This document shows, piece by piece, positions 33,401 through 41,058 of a stretch of 64,000 bases of DNA. The stretch is from Flavobacterium sp. UBA6135 (GTDB lineage Bacteria > Bacteroidota > Bacteroidia > Flavobacteriales > Flavobacteriaceae). Under the pieces are notes generated by a model, which saw nothing but the letters and a program-made list of their open reading frames with translations, made no database searches and had not been told where the DNA came from. The DNA is taken from positions 206,650 to 270,649 of the forward strand of contig NZ_DIVJ01000010.1 of the NCBI RefSeq assembly GCF_002428305.1, given 5' to 3'. The position numbers and the translations under genes are program-made. The number at the start of each line of letters is the position of its first letter. Positions within the stretch are counted from its first letter, which is position 1.

Positions 33401-34495
33401 TGAATTTATTGTAAGGTTAAAAGGATAGGTTGCTTGACCCGTATTGCAAACATATAATGAAGCAGGAGTATTATATTGAAGGTTTGATAATATGATTTCA
33501 TCAGAAATGGAACAAGTACTATTTGGAAAAACGGCATTAAAAGAATAAATTCCAGGTTGGGTAGCGGTGTAATTTGAAGAGGTAGCATTGGGAATAACTT
33601 CGCCATTTAACATCCAAGTATAAGTAAAACCAGCACCTAAATTTGGATTTAAAACAACTGTTTGTCCTTCGCAAATGGTTAAATCAGGACCAAGAGTTGC
33701 TGAAGTACTGAAGTTTCCGCCAGCAATCAAAACGGCTGAATCATAACCACTATCGTTATAATCACCAATTACAATCTTAATTCTATAATTTTGATTTGGA
33801 ATCACTTCAGAATAGGCAGTCATTAGAACCGTTTCTCCTCTCATATTCATGGATGATGTTGCCGGATTTGTTACATTATATCTACTAAAAAAACTAGGAT
33901 TTTGCGATAAACATGAGGTGTTAAACTGAGTATTTCGTATGTTTTTTACAGAAACCGGTGTTGAGGTGCCTGGAATAACAGCTAAATTTGTGGTTTGACC
34001 TGTAGTTAAGTTTGTCAATAAGAATGCAAATACATCACTAAAACCGCACTGATATTCTCCATATTCATTAGAAGCAAATAAAAAATCAAAACTAAAATTG
34101 GTTGAAATTGGAGTAAAATCAAACTGCAAAAAGGCAACATCGGTGATGCCGGTTGTTTGTCCGGAAGAATTACTGATGTTTTGTAAATCAACATCTCCGT
34201 TTGTATTAATTTGACTGCTCAGATTGGCTCCGGAATAAGTGCCTTGAGAATATTTAGCAATACCATTTCTAATTATAACCCCTTGTTGAATGGGAAAATT
34301 TGGATTTGAACTAGTAAAAGCTCCTATACTTCTCCTGGAAGAAAATTGAAAATTTGTTTCGTTTGAACACGAATTTTGCATCAATACATTTCTGACCAAG
34401 TTGGGAATAGTGTAGGTAGTGGTATCAACCACTATTCCTTGAGAAAAGACTGAAACTGTAAAAAGCAATAAAATGCCGGAAATATATTTTTTCAT
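30428..34495 (-). CDS. Large T9SS-secreted surface protein with eight repeats
   Basis: The 1355-residue protein starts with a signal peptide (LLLFTVSVFSQG) and a choice-of-anchor-L-type domain (about 30-270: VRNVLMQNSCSNETNF, FLFASNEYGEYQCGFSDVFAF). An Ig/PKD-like segment follows (TLGPDLTICEGQ, YTWMLNGEVI). Next come eight repeats of ~80-95 residues, each opening with Cys and LPxL (CGSYTLPEL, CGPYSLPPL, CGNYVLPAL) and then NYFT and GTVIT blocks ending QTIYVYA. The C-terminal ~90 residues are the type B sorting domain of type IX secretion (FFTPNDDGYNDYW to FKSHFSIKR). It is a probable adhesin exported to the cell surface. Confidence 0.93.
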   Translation of the reverse strand: MKKYISGILLLFTVSVFSQGIVVDTTTYTIPNLVRNVLMQNSCSNETNFQFSSRRSIGAFTSSNPNFPIQQGVIIRNGIAKYSQGTYSGANLSSQINTNGDVDLQNISNSSGQTTGITDVAFLQFDFTPISTNFSFDFLFASNEYGEYQCGFSDVFAFLLTNLTTGQTTNLAVIPGTSTPVSVKNIRNTQFNTSCLSQNPSFFSRYNVTNPATSSMNMRGETVLMTAYSEVIPNQNYRIKIVIGDYNDSGYDSAVLIAGGNFSTSATLGPDLTICEGQTVVLNPNLGAGFTYTWMLNGEVIPNATSSNYTATQPGIYSFNAVFPNSTCSISDEIILSNLQYNTPASLYVCNTGQATYPFNLTINSTSSLGLDPEVYSLLYFGSLDAANANTPSIPTNQLATYLSAGNQTIYCKIRTISSGFICSTLLPFELVVSPEIVANTPNDVLICTVGSGNVIRNLNFYVPIILNGQNPENYTVSFFTSEANAMANQNPIQNTTGFAMSVTQSPYTLWVRMQDVSNALCFDVVNFKIRIEFRPPVDTRDQVVVCSSYELPPLTYGNYYTETGGNGTLLNAGDIIEDTSVIFIYSGPTDENPCENESFFAVIIIEDVEIDEIGCGVFIVPGLPAGEFYTQPNAGGNLLPAGTQLSTDQTIYYHAVIDDVFCTEKEVNVVVYPLPPVDELPDVITCDFYTLPIPINGVYYLDVSTGDIYFPGHNIVESVSLILINIDDFCASQHLFSVDIIYTPNFNNVISACGSYTLPELPVGNYFTQPLGGGSQIPSGTVITNSQTIYFYVPTTTSPNCTDNLSIDIVINSSPTINTPTNVVSCGPYSLPPLTIGGTYYQLANGEGFQLQPGHIISNTQTVYIYAAIGDCISQHSFLVQVNPPPPVDSFTDVFICGATFVLPPLTNGSYYTANGGPNGGGQNLQPGTVLTSSQVIYIYNPLSYMPSCYSESLFSVSLNNLELGNLPNINACDIYVLPPLSLGNYFTEPNGSGTQLSPGTVITTNETIYVYAQVGDRLNCSAEKSFTVTIFTTPILEAFANIQKCGNYVLPALTQGNYFTGPNGTGSLLTAGSSVTTSQTIYVFATASDNTTCFDQKSFVVTINPLNNIQIPEGVICVDFDNGNLITPHLFQTGLSASNYTVEWHLNQTLMGIGTNYLATQEGTYNVIITNNFPDNGTNCGYNNTTAVVTKSSKATGFLTVIDDFYDSISIYVTVTGGFGDYVFQLDDNPIQQSPNFHNVDSGQHTIKIIDTKGDCGTIELIANVLKYPKFFTPNDDGYNDYWNISDLSNQTDATIFIYDRYGKLLKQISPSGLGWDGRYNNNQMPATDYWFEVQYLKNQKPTIFKSHFSIKR

Positions 34496-34664
34496 TTTAA
34501 TTATAAAAACCCAAGCTAATGTAAAAAAAACTTAGCAATGAAGTTGCTTTTTTAACGTGTTATATCATATTCTAACAAATTAGTTGTCTTTTCTTAAAAT
34601 TATTCTTGTTTAAAAAAGTGTTAAAATATAATCCTACTGACAAACTGTTGTCACTTGCTGCCAA

Positions 34665-34672
34665 TAACTTTG
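34665..34672 (+). promoter_or_regulatory. -7 box of the DinB-like gene
   Basis: TAACTTTG fits TAnnTTTG, 29 bp before the ATG at 34702. The nearest TTG (34648-34650) is 14 bp away, shorter than usual. Confidence 0.5.
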
Positions 34673-34701
34673 TTTCATTAATCATTAAATAATAAAAAAT
34701 T

Positions 34702-35178
34702 ATGACAACAATAGCCCAAGTAATCAGTAAAGAAGATTTATTAAAACACTGGCAAGGTCACCGTTCGTTAACCCGAAGAGTAATTGAAGCCTTCCCTGAA
34801 AAAGATTTTTTTGAATTTTCTGTTGGCGGTATGCGAACGTTTGCCGAATTGACTTCCGAATTGTTAGCCATTGGAGCTCCAGCCATGAAAGGCATCGTGA
34901 ACCGTGAAGTAAAACCGTATGACGAAAACACCGATAACGGGAAAACCAAAGCCGAATACTTAGCAAAATGGGACAAAGCCACTGAAGAAATTAATCACTA
35001 TTGGAGTATGTTACCGGTGGAAGATTTCGATAAGACTTTTAATCTTTTTGGACAATATGAATTCCCGATTATTCAAAATATCCTTTATTTTATTGATAAC
35101 GAAATTCATCATCGTGGACAAGGATATGTGTATTTGAGAGCTTTAGGAGTTGAGCCGCCTTTTTTCTGGGAGAGATAG
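34702..35178 (+). CDS. DinB-family protein
   Basis: The 158-residue protein is a four-helix-bundle DinB/YfiT-like putative metalloenzyme. The late motif NEIHHRGQGYVYLRALG carries two of the three expected metal-binding His. The usual first His of the family, near the first helix, could be that of LKHWQGHR. Substrate is unknown; many members are thiol-dependent transferases. It is convergent with the WYL regulator, separated by an inverted repeat. Confidence 0.85.
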   Translation: MTTIAQVISKEDLLKHWQGHRSLTRRVIEAFPEKDFFEFSVGGMRTFAELTSELLAIGAPAMKGIVNREVKPYDENTDNGKTKAEYLAKWDKATEEINHYWSMLPVEDFDKTFNLFGQYEFPIIQNILYFIDNEIHHRGQGYVYLRALGVEPPFFWER

Positions 35179-35195
35179 GTTTTAACTTTCAAATT

Positions 35196-35256
35196 TTTAA
35201 ACCATTAAGGTGTTAAGAATCATTAAGTTGTTTCCTTAATGTCTTAATGGTTCAAA
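35196..35256. terminator. Bidirectional inverted repeat between the DinB and WYL genes
   Basis: AACCATTAAG (35199-35208) pairs with CTTAATGGTT (35242-35251), and an inner CATTAAG pairs with CTTAATG. The flanks are A/T-rich on both sides, so it can stop both converging transcripts. Confidence 0.65.
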
Positions 35257-35261
35257 AAAAG

Positions 35262-36227
35262 TCATTTCAAAAGCTTCATTTTAATAGTTCCCATCAATTC
35301 CAACACCCTTACCTTCAATCGTTCCGGTTCAAGAATCGTTGCAAAATCGCCAAACATCAGAAAAAATCTCGGGAAACCATCTTCAATGTCTTTGCATAAA
35401 AAAGTCATTTCTACCTTATTCCCAACCACTTTTTCAGAAACAAAACCGTGGTATTTTCTTTCACCGGAAAGGTATTTTGCCATTTTCTTTTCAATGGAAA
35501 TAACGACTTTGGTGGTGGGATATTCTTCTTTGTCTTTATTCAAATAAAATTCCAATGCTTCGTGTTCTTTCGTGAAAGCGATTTCTGTTTTTAGGATGTT
35601 GTGAATGCGGTCGGTTCTAAACTGACGGTAATCTTTCCGCAAATGGCAATAACCCAACACATACCAATTATTGTGATCATGAAAAACACCCACCGGTTCG
35701 ATGGTTCTGGCGGTATTTTCATCCGCTTCAAAAGCTTGATAATCCAAAATCAATTGCGTTTTGTCCGCAATACTTCTGAAAATAAAAGCCAATGCATGCG
35801 GAGCTTGTTTTGGAAAAGTTTTTTCCAACGGTTGCATCACCACATTGGATTCGATCGTGGAAACCCAATCTTTATCGGCACTTTTCAATACAGCTTTTAA
35901 CTTATACATCGCCGAAGCATACTGATCTCCAATTGATTTATCAGAAAATTTCTCCATCAGTTTTTCGGCGGCAATAAAACTTTCGGCTTCTTCTCGAGTA
36001 AACATAACTGGAGGCAATCGATAACCTTCTAACAAAGAATAACCCAAACCGGCTTCGCTGTAAATAGGCACTCCGGAAGCTTCTAACGTTCTAATGTCGC
36101 GGTAAATGGTTCGCAAACTCACCTCAAAACGAGTAGCCAAATCCTGTGCTCTCACAATCTTTTTGGATTGCAACTGAATTAAAATGGCGACAATGCGGTC
36201 AAAGCGTTTTGGGGTTTCGTCGTGCAT
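35262..36227 (-). CDS. YafY-type WYL-domain transcriptional regulator
   Basis: The 321-residue regulator has an N-terminal HTH_11 winged helix (RFDRIVAILIQLQSKK, then DLATRFEVSLRTIYRDIRTLE) and a WYL domain (IEPVGVFHDHNNWYVLGYCHLRKDYRQFRTDRI). Members bind nucleic-acid-like or small ligands and often control defence or stress genes. The adjacent DinB gene is convergent and may be its target, as WYL/DinB pairs occur in Bacteroidetes; that is inference. Confidence 0.9.
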   Translation of the reverse strand: MHDETPKRFDRIVAILIQLQSKKIVRAQDLATRFEVSLRTIYRDIRTLEASGVPIYSEAGLGYSLLEGYRLPPVMFTREEAESFIAAEKLMEKFSDKSIGDQYASAMYKLKAVLKSADKDWVSTIESNVVMQPLEKTFPKQAPHALAFIFRSIADKTQLILDYQAFEADENTARTIEPVGVFHDHNNWYVLGYCHLRKDYRQFRTDRIHNILKTEIAFTKEHEALEFYLNKDKEEYPTTKVVISIEKKMAKYLSGERKYHGFVSEKVVGNKVEMTFLCKDIEDGFPRFFLMFGDFATILEPERLKVRVLELMGTIKMKLLK

Positions 36228-36240
36228 AAAAGGCTTTTGT

Positions 36241-36248
36241 CAAATATA
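36241..36248 (-). promoter_or_regulatory. -7 box of the WYL regulator gene
   Basis: Reads TATATTTG on the minus strand, a perfect TAnnTTTG, 13 bp before the start codon. Confidence 0.5.
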
Positions 36249-36305
36249 GAATTTTTATTTTTCAAATTTCATTGATTATTTCAAATGTGAGAGATGGCAA
36301 TTATA

Positions 36306-36327
36306 TAAACAAATTTGTTTACATTTG
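36306..36327 (+). promoter_or_regulatory. Operator palindrome over the -7 box of the HigA/AbiEii genes
   Basis: TAAACAAATTTGTTTA (36306-36321) is a perfect 16-bp palindrome. It overlaps TACATTTG (36320-36327), a match to TAnnTTTG, by 2 bp. A protein on the palindrome would block polymerase, which is how XRE antitoxins repress their own operons. Confidence 0.65.
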
Positions 36328-36342
36328 TGTAAAAGTAGAATT

Positions 36343-36807
36343 ATGTATGCTATCCTTAAATATATAAAAGGGATTCATCCCGGAAAAATAATTGACAGAG
36401 AGCTGAAAAAACAAAACAGCAATCAACGTCAGTTGGCATTGGCTATTGGTGAACATCCACAAACACTTAATGCGATAGTTAACGGTAAGCGAAACATAAA
36501 TACTTCTTTGGCTTTAAAAATTGAAGATAGATTAGGTTTAGAAGAAGGATTTTTGATGACACTTCAAGCTCATTACGATATTAAAATCATAAAAAATGAT
36601 GAAAGTTATAAGCCCAATTTGTCTAAATTAAGAAAAAACACTTTCTGGGATACGACTCTCGATAAAATAGATTGGAAGTTAATGAAACGTGCCGTTATTA
36701 CAAGAGTATTTGCCTATGGTACAAAAGAAGAACAAGAAGAAATTATTCGATTTTATGGAAAGGATGAAGTAGAAAGAATTAGTAAATTATTTCCCGCTAA
36801 AAGATAA
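36343..36807 (+). CDS. HigA-like XRE antitoxin
   Basis: I start at ATG 36343, because the TTG at 36325 lies in the promoter. The 154-residue protein opens with the HigA signature (KYIKGIHPGKIIDRELKK) and a helix-turn-helix (NSNQRQLALAIGEHPQTLNAIVNGKR). The C-terminal half (TFWDTTLDKIDWKLMKRAVITRVF) is the extension found when the gene is paired with an AbiEii-type nucleotidyltransferase. It probably represses the operon through the palindrome at 36306 and neutralises the toxin. It ends 2 bp before the toxin gene. Confidence 0.85.
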   Translation: MYAILKYIKGIHPGKIIDRELKKQNSNQRQLALAIGEHPQTLNAIVNGKRNINTSLALKIEDRLGLEEGFLMTLQAHYDIKIIKNDESYKPNLSKLRKNTFWDTTLDKIDWKLMKRAVITRVFAYGTKEEQEEIIRFYGKDEVERISKLFPAKR

Positions 36808-36809
36808 GT

Positions 36810-37439
36810 ATGTTTTGGAATACTGTTTCACCGTTACTGAAATCTATTTTATCAGATTTGATGAAGGAACAATTGTTTTCTCCTTTTCGTTTGGTAGGAG
36901 GAACGGCCTTGAGTTTGCAATTTGGTCATCGTTTATCAGTTGATATTGATTTGTTTACGGATGTTGAGTATGGGTCTATCAGTTTTAAAAAAATTAGAGA
37001 TTTTTTAGAAAATAAATATCCTTATTGCAATTACAGAGATCTTGATTTAATTTCATTTGGCACCTATTTTGAAGTTGGATTTTCAAAAGATGATTTTGTG
37101 AAAATTGATATATACTACACTGACAAATTTGTTTTTAATGAATTGATAATTGACAACGTAAGAATGGCAACTTCAGAAGAAATAATTGCTATGAAATTGG
37201 ATGTCATCAATAATAAAGGAAGGAAAAAAGACTTTTGGGATATACATTATTTCTTAGAAAATTATGAACTTGCTCAATTTATTGAGTTATTTGAAAAGCG
37301 TTATCCCTACGGCATTAGCAAAACATTAAAAAATCAGTTATTAGATTTTGAATTAGCAGATACTGACTTTAATCCCATATGTTTACTGAATAAAGAATGG
37401 GAATTGATAAAATATGATTTTGTTGAGAAAATAAATTGA
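36810..37439 (+). CDS. AbiEii/AbiGii-type nucleotidyltransferase toxin
   Basis: The 209-residue protein has the DUF1814 nucleotidyltransferase core: LVGGTALSLQFGHRLSVDIDLF carries the GS/GG motif and the DxD metal-binding pair. KIDIYYTDKF and a MKLDVINNKGRKKDFWDIHYF segment follow (the KDxxD element). AbiEii proteins nucleotidylate tRNA or other targets and act as toxins in abortive-infection (type IV) systems. Length is short of the ~300-residue AbiEii but normal for the single-domain form. Confidence 0.85.
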   Translation: MFWNTVSPLLKSILSDLMKEQLFSPFRLVGGTALSLQFGHRLSVDIDLFTDVEYGSISFKKIRDFLENKYPYCNYRDLDLISFGTYFEVGFSKDDFVKIDIYYTDKFVFNELIIDNVRMATSEEIIAMKLDVINNKGRKKDFWDIHYFLENYELAQFIELFEKRYPYGISKTLKNQLLDFELADTDFNPICLLNKEWELIKYDFVEKIN

Positions 37440-37444
37440 AGAAA

Positions 37445-37984
37445 ATGAATAATTCTAATAAAATAATAGGTAGTTTTTTTGTGCTTTTCATAGCCTTGAA
37501 TTTCTTTATTTTAATGGGTTGTGAAAATAAGCAATCAGATTCCAATAAAATAAAAGTATTTCTAAGTCCAAATAAATTGAAAGGATTTTCAAGTGATTCA
37601 ATAGCTGTTATTAGTTTCAAGAGAATTAACAATAAAACAGAAGTCGATTGTCTTTACAAAGATGTTATTCAAGCTCCATCACGAACTAATGCAAGTTTAT
37701 GCTTTTTTAACTCACAGATTTTTTATGACAATGAACTATTCTCAATGGAGGAAGTCTTGAATAAGTTAGAAGAAGAGATCAAAACAATTAAAGACAGGGA
37801 CTACTTTACAGTTGAATTGTCATATCGGGACAAAGATAATAATGTTGCTATTTTTCAACTATTTGATAATTTATTGGTGGATTTTGAAAAAGCCAACTAT
37901 GACCTAGATTTATATTTTTTCATTTATTTAAGTACAAGTTCTAATAATTGTTTTCCACCGCCACCGCCACCAATGTCGGAATAG
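37445..37984 (+). CDS. Lipoprotein of unknown function with a polyproline tail
   Basis: The ATG at 37445, just after the AbiEii stop, gives 179 residues with a lipoprotein signal (LFIALNFFILMGC). The body is Asp/Lys/Asn-rich and helical around EVLNKLEEEIKTIKDRD; the C-terminus ends in NCFPPPPPPMSE. A similar poly-Pro run occurs in the small PID-CTERM-like protein at 47581. It is not a known part of AbiE systems and may be a rider gene. Confidence 0.65.
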   Translation: MNNSNKIIGSFFVLFIALNFFILMGCENKQSDSNKIKVFLSPNKLKGFSSDSIAVISFKRINNKTEVDCLYKDVIQAPSRTNASLCFFNSQIFYDNELFSMEEVLNKLEEEIKTIKDRDYFTVELSYRDKDNNVAIFQLFDNLLVDFEKANYDLDLYFFIYLSTSSNNCFPPPPPPMSE

Positions 37985-38002
37985 CACTAGGAGATTGACA
38001 AG

Positions 38003-38032
38003 AAAAAACCCAACAACTCTCGTCATTGGGTT
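38003..38032 (-). terminator. Intrinsic terminator of lepA
   Basis: On the minus strand AACCCAA and TTGGGTT form a 7-bp stem with a 12-nt loop, then TTTTTT. It may also stop the converging lipoprotein transcript. Confidence 0.65.
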
Positions 38033-38083
38033 CTCATATATTTTTCCTCAGTACCTTAGTCCCTCAGCACCTCAGCACCTTTC

Positions 38084-39880
38084 CTAATCATTCAATTTCA
38101 ACACCGCCATAAACGCCTCCTGCGGAATCTCTACATTACCCACCTGACGCATTCTCTTTTTACCTTTTTTCTGTTTTTCCAACAGTTTTCGTTTACGGGA
38201 AATATCTCCACCGTAACATTTGGCGGTCACGTCTTTTCGTAACGCTTTAATCGTTTCACGAGCAATGATTTTTGCACCAATTGCCGCCTGAATCGGAATG
38301 TCAAACTGTTGTCTTGGAATCAATTCACGCAGTTTTTCACACATTTTCTTACCAATGTTATAGGCATTGTCTTCGTGAATCAAAGCCGACAAAGCATCCA
38401 CCGATTGAGCGTTTAACAACACATCTAATTTTACTAATTTTGACGTTCTCATCCCAATGGGTGAGTAGTCAAACGAAGCATATCCTTTGGAAACCGTTTT
38501 CAAACGGTCATAAAAATCAAATACAATTTCGGCCAACGGCATATCAAAATTTAACTCAACTCTTTCCGTCGTTAAATAGGTTTGATTGGTTATCACACCA
38601 CGTTTTTCAATACACAAACTCATTACATTACCCACAAACTCTGATTTCGTAATGATGGTGGCTTTAATATAAGGTTCTTCAACACGGTCCAATTTTGATG
38701 GTTCCGGTAAGTCGGATGGATTGTTTACAATCAAAATCGTATCCGGTTCTTTTTTGGTAAAAGCATGATAGGAAACGTTGGGAACTGTTGTAATCACAGT
38801 CATATCATATTCACGTTCCAAGCGTTCCTGAATGATTTCTAAATGCAACATTCCTAAAAATCCACAACGGAAACCAAATCCTAAAGCAGCAGAACTCTCA
38901 GGAACAAAAACCAACGACGCATCGTTTAATTGTAATTTTTCCATCGAAGCTCTTAAATCTTCATAGTCTTCGGTGTCAACAGGATAAATTCCGGCAAAAA
39001 CCATTGGTTTTACATCCTCAAAACCTGTAATCATATTAGTAGTAGGGTTTTTAGCATCGGTCAACGTATCACCTACTTTTACTTCTTTTGCTTCTTTAAT
39101 ACCCGAAATTAAATAGCCTACATCACCGGTTGAAATCACGTTTTTCGGAACTTGATTTAACTTCAAAGTCCCCACTTCATCCGCAAAATATTCGTTTCCG
39201 GTTGCCATGAATTTAATCTTCTGGCCTTTCTTAATTTCACCGTTTTTCACACGAAAAATTACTTCAATACCACGAAACGGATTGTAATGCGAATCAAAAA
39301 TCAACGCCTGCAACGGCTCATCAACATTTCCTTTTGGTGCGGGAATTTTTTCAATAATCGCAGCCAAAATATTTTCTACACCAAAACCGGTTTTACCCGA
39401 AGCGTGAATAATATCCTCTAATTTGCAACCTAATAAATCAATAATATCGTCGCTCACTTCCTCCGGATTGGCACTTGGCAAATCCACTTTATTCAAAACC
39501 GGAATAATTTCCAAATCGTTTTCCAAAGCCAAATATAAGTTGGAAATCGTTTGAGCCTGAATACTTTGAGCAGCATCTACAATCAACAAAGCCCCTTCAC
39601 AAGCGGCAATAGATCGGGAAACTTCATATGAAAAATCAACGTGTCCGGGCGTATCAATCAAATTCAAAATATATTTCTCGCCTTTATACGTATATTCCAT
39701 TTGAATCGCGTGACTCTTAATTGTAATCCCACGTTCACGCTCCAAATCCATGTTGTCCAGCAACTGAGCCTTTTCCTCACGAGCCGTCACCGTTTGCGTA
39801 GCCCCCAATAATCGGTCGGCCAGTGTACTTTTCCCGTGGTCAATGTGAGCAATAATGCAAAAATTTCGTATGTTCTTCAT
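38084..39880 (-). CDS. lepA: Elongation factor 4 (LepA)
   Basis: The 598-residue ribosome-associated GTPase carries AHIDHGKST (11-19), the switch region RERGITIKSH, DTPGHVDF and NKVDLP. The C-terminal domain specific to LepA is present (GGDISRKRKLLEKQKKGKKRM). It back-translocates or remodels stalled ribosomes. Normal length and all G motifs intact. Confidence 0.97.
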   Translation of the reverse strand: MKNIRNFCIIAHIDHGKSTLADRLLGATQTVTAREEKAQLLDNMDLERERGITIKSHAIQMEYTYKGEKYILNLIDTPGHVDFSYEVSRSIAACEGALLIVDAAQSIQAQTISNLYLALENDLEIIPVLNKVDLPSANPEEVSDDIIDLLGCKLEDIIHASGKTGFGVENILAAIIEKIPAPKGNVDEPLQALIFDSHYNPFRGIEVIFRVKNGEIKKGQKIKFMATGNEYFADEVGTLKLNQVPKNVISTGDVGYLISGIKEAKEVKVGDTLTDAKNPTTNMITGFEDVKPMVFAGIYPVDTEDYEDLRASMEKLQLNDASLVFVPESSAALGFGFRCGFLGMLHLEIIQERLEREYDMTVITTVPNVSYHAFTKKEPDTILIVNNPSDLPEPSKLDRVEEPYIKATIITKSEFVGNVMSLCIEKRGVITNQTYLTTERVELNFDMPLAEIVFDFYDRLKTVSKGYASFDYSPIGMRTSKLVKLDVLLNAQSVDALSALIHEDNAYNIGKKMCEKLRELIPRQQFDIPIQAAIGAKIIARETIKALRKDVTAKCYGGDISRKRKLLEKQKKGKKRMRQVGNVEIPQEAFMAVLKLND

Positions 39881-39892
39881 CTTCGTTTAATT

Positions 39893-39900
39893 CAAATTTA
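39893..39900 (-). promoter_or_regulatory. -7 box of lepA
   Basis: Reads TAAATTTG on the minus strand, 12 bp before the ATG, so the leader would be very short. Confidence 0.5.
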
Positions 39901-39904
39901 TTTT

Positions 39905-40030
39905 GTGGGGCGTTTTCGCCGCGGCGAATCGGGCTTTCCGTTCCAAGTCCTCGTCACGGTTTCGCTATCGCTATACCGTTCCTGTGGGCTTTCCACTGCA
40001 ATCCCTAACGCAAACCCTGCTCCTTAGCGA
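39905..40030. repeat. GC-rich intergenic element of possible repeat family
   Basis: About 125 bp rich in G and C stand out from A/T-rich flanks. GGGCTTTCC occurs twice (39931-39939 and 39986-39994) and ATCGCTATACCG once, and no reading frame continues through it. Elements of this style are scattered between genes in Flavobacterium genomes as I recall; only one copy is visible here. Confidence 0.45.
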
Positions 40031-40136
40031 ATTGTGTGCAAATATAAAGCAAAGTTTTGGATTTTAAACGGGTTAAACGGGTCAGGTTTACTACTAGCAC
40101 ATTTCTATTTTTATAATTCAATTCAACAATCTTTAG

Positions 40137-40144
40137 TATATTTG
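40137..40144 (+). promoter_or_regulatory. -7 box upstream of the DUF433 pseudogene
   Basis: TATATTTG is a perfect TAnnTTTG, 20 bp before the ATG at 40165. Confidence 0.5.
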
Positions 40145-40164
40145 TTTACTTAATTACTTTAGTT

Positions 40165-40391
40165 ATGAATGCAACAAAGGAAATAATTGTTAGAGACTTA
40201 GCAATAATGAACGGAAAACCTCTAATTAAAGGAACACGAATTACGGTTGAATTAATTTTAAAAAATTATCCGAGGGAGCAACTGTAGAAGATTTACTTAA
40301 AATTTATCCTCAAATAACTTCTAAACAAGTAATGGCAGCTTTGGATTATGCGGCAAATGTTATCAGCAACGAAGAATTATTAGATGTTTAG
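40165..40391 (+). pseudogene. DUF433 (antitoxin-type) gene, frameshifted
   Basis: The first 32 codons encode a normal DUF433 start (NGKPLIKGTRITVELIL) but then hit a TAG. Shifting one base at the A-run near 40260-40265 restores the family sequence (LSEGATVEDLLKIYPQIT, SKQVMAALDYAANVI) up to the TAG at 40389-40391. The run has six A where seven are needed. It is adjacent to a truncated DUF5615 gene, its usual partner. Slippage could rescue some product, so decay is likely rather than certain. Confidence 0.75.
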
Positions 40392-40541
40392 ATGATTATT
40401 GCAGACGAAAATATTCCTTTACCAATCATAGAAATGTTGGTTAAAAATAAAATTGAAACTATTTCAATTTATGATAATTACAGAGGTATATCAGATGTAG
40501 AAATCATTAAATTAGCTCAAAATCCCCCTTGCTATTATTAA
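40392..40541 (+). pseudogene. Truncated DUF5615 PIN-like toxin gene
   Basis: It begins directly after the DUF433 stop with MIIADENIPLPIIEML, and has RGISDVEIIKLAQNPP, the first half of the PIN-like DUF5615 family. It ends after 49 residues, where full members have ~110 and carry later acidic residues (EDKDFG) that are absent here. The protein should be non-functional. Confidence 0.75.
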
Positions 40542-40599
40542 GGCATGTAGATAGATTTGAAAGCTATAAATTAATTTTCATTATCCAGTATAAAAATTA

Positions 40600-40640
40600 C
40601 AAGAGAAAGTCTCAAAAAATGAGAGACTTTCTCTTGTTTA
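40600..40640. terminator. Bidirectional terminator, perfect 14-bp stem
   Basis: CAAGAGAAAGTCTC (40600-40613) pairs with GAGACTTTCTCTTG (40623-40636) and A/T-rich runs flank both sides. It stops both the DUF433/DUF5615 remnant and the minus-strand membrane protein gene. Confidence 0.85.
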
Positions 40641-40651
40641 AATATTACTTA

Positions 40652-41032
40652 TTAAGCTAATTGACTGTAAATTAGAAAAAAAAGAATCAAAAACTCAAAA
40701 TACAGATTCATTGATTGTTTTGAAGCTGGATTTTTTTTGAGATATATAATTGTCAAATTTAAGAATTGAATTATAAAAGTGACTTTAATAAGCAAGCTAA
40801 TAGTAGAATTATAGTCAGGAAATATTAGATAAGCACCTACCAATAAAAGATTTAAGATATAAAATAATGAATTTATCTTTAGGGGTAAAAAACTATCTTT
40901 TTTATTAATTATCCTCCTTGAAAAATAAATTAGTAAACTTAAAATAGCTATAAATTTGACAATATTAAACGAATCGTAAAAGATACCAATAGCAAATAAT
41001 AATATTCCGATATATTTAAAAAAATTTGTCAT
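40652..41032 (-). CDS. Small membrane protein of unknown function
   Basis: I start at the Met of TNFFKYIGILLF (41032), 26 bp after the upstream gene's stop, giving 126 residues. It has about four membrane segments (IGILLFAIGIFY, FIAILSLLIYF, FYILNLLLVGAYLIF, LLIKVTFIIQFLNL) and an acidic/hydrophobic C-terminus. No family is recognised. It is cotranscribed with the Cys/Trp-tailed lipoprotein upstream. Confidence 0.65.
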   Translation of the reverse strand: MTNFFKYIGILLFAIGIFYDSFNIVKFIAILSLLIYFSRRIINKKDSFLPLKINSLFYILNLLLVGAYLIFPDYNSTISLLIKVTFIIQFLNLTIIYLKKNPASKQSMNLYFEFLILFFLIYSQLA

Positions 41033-41058
41033 AAATATGTTAATGATTTTGAACTCAT

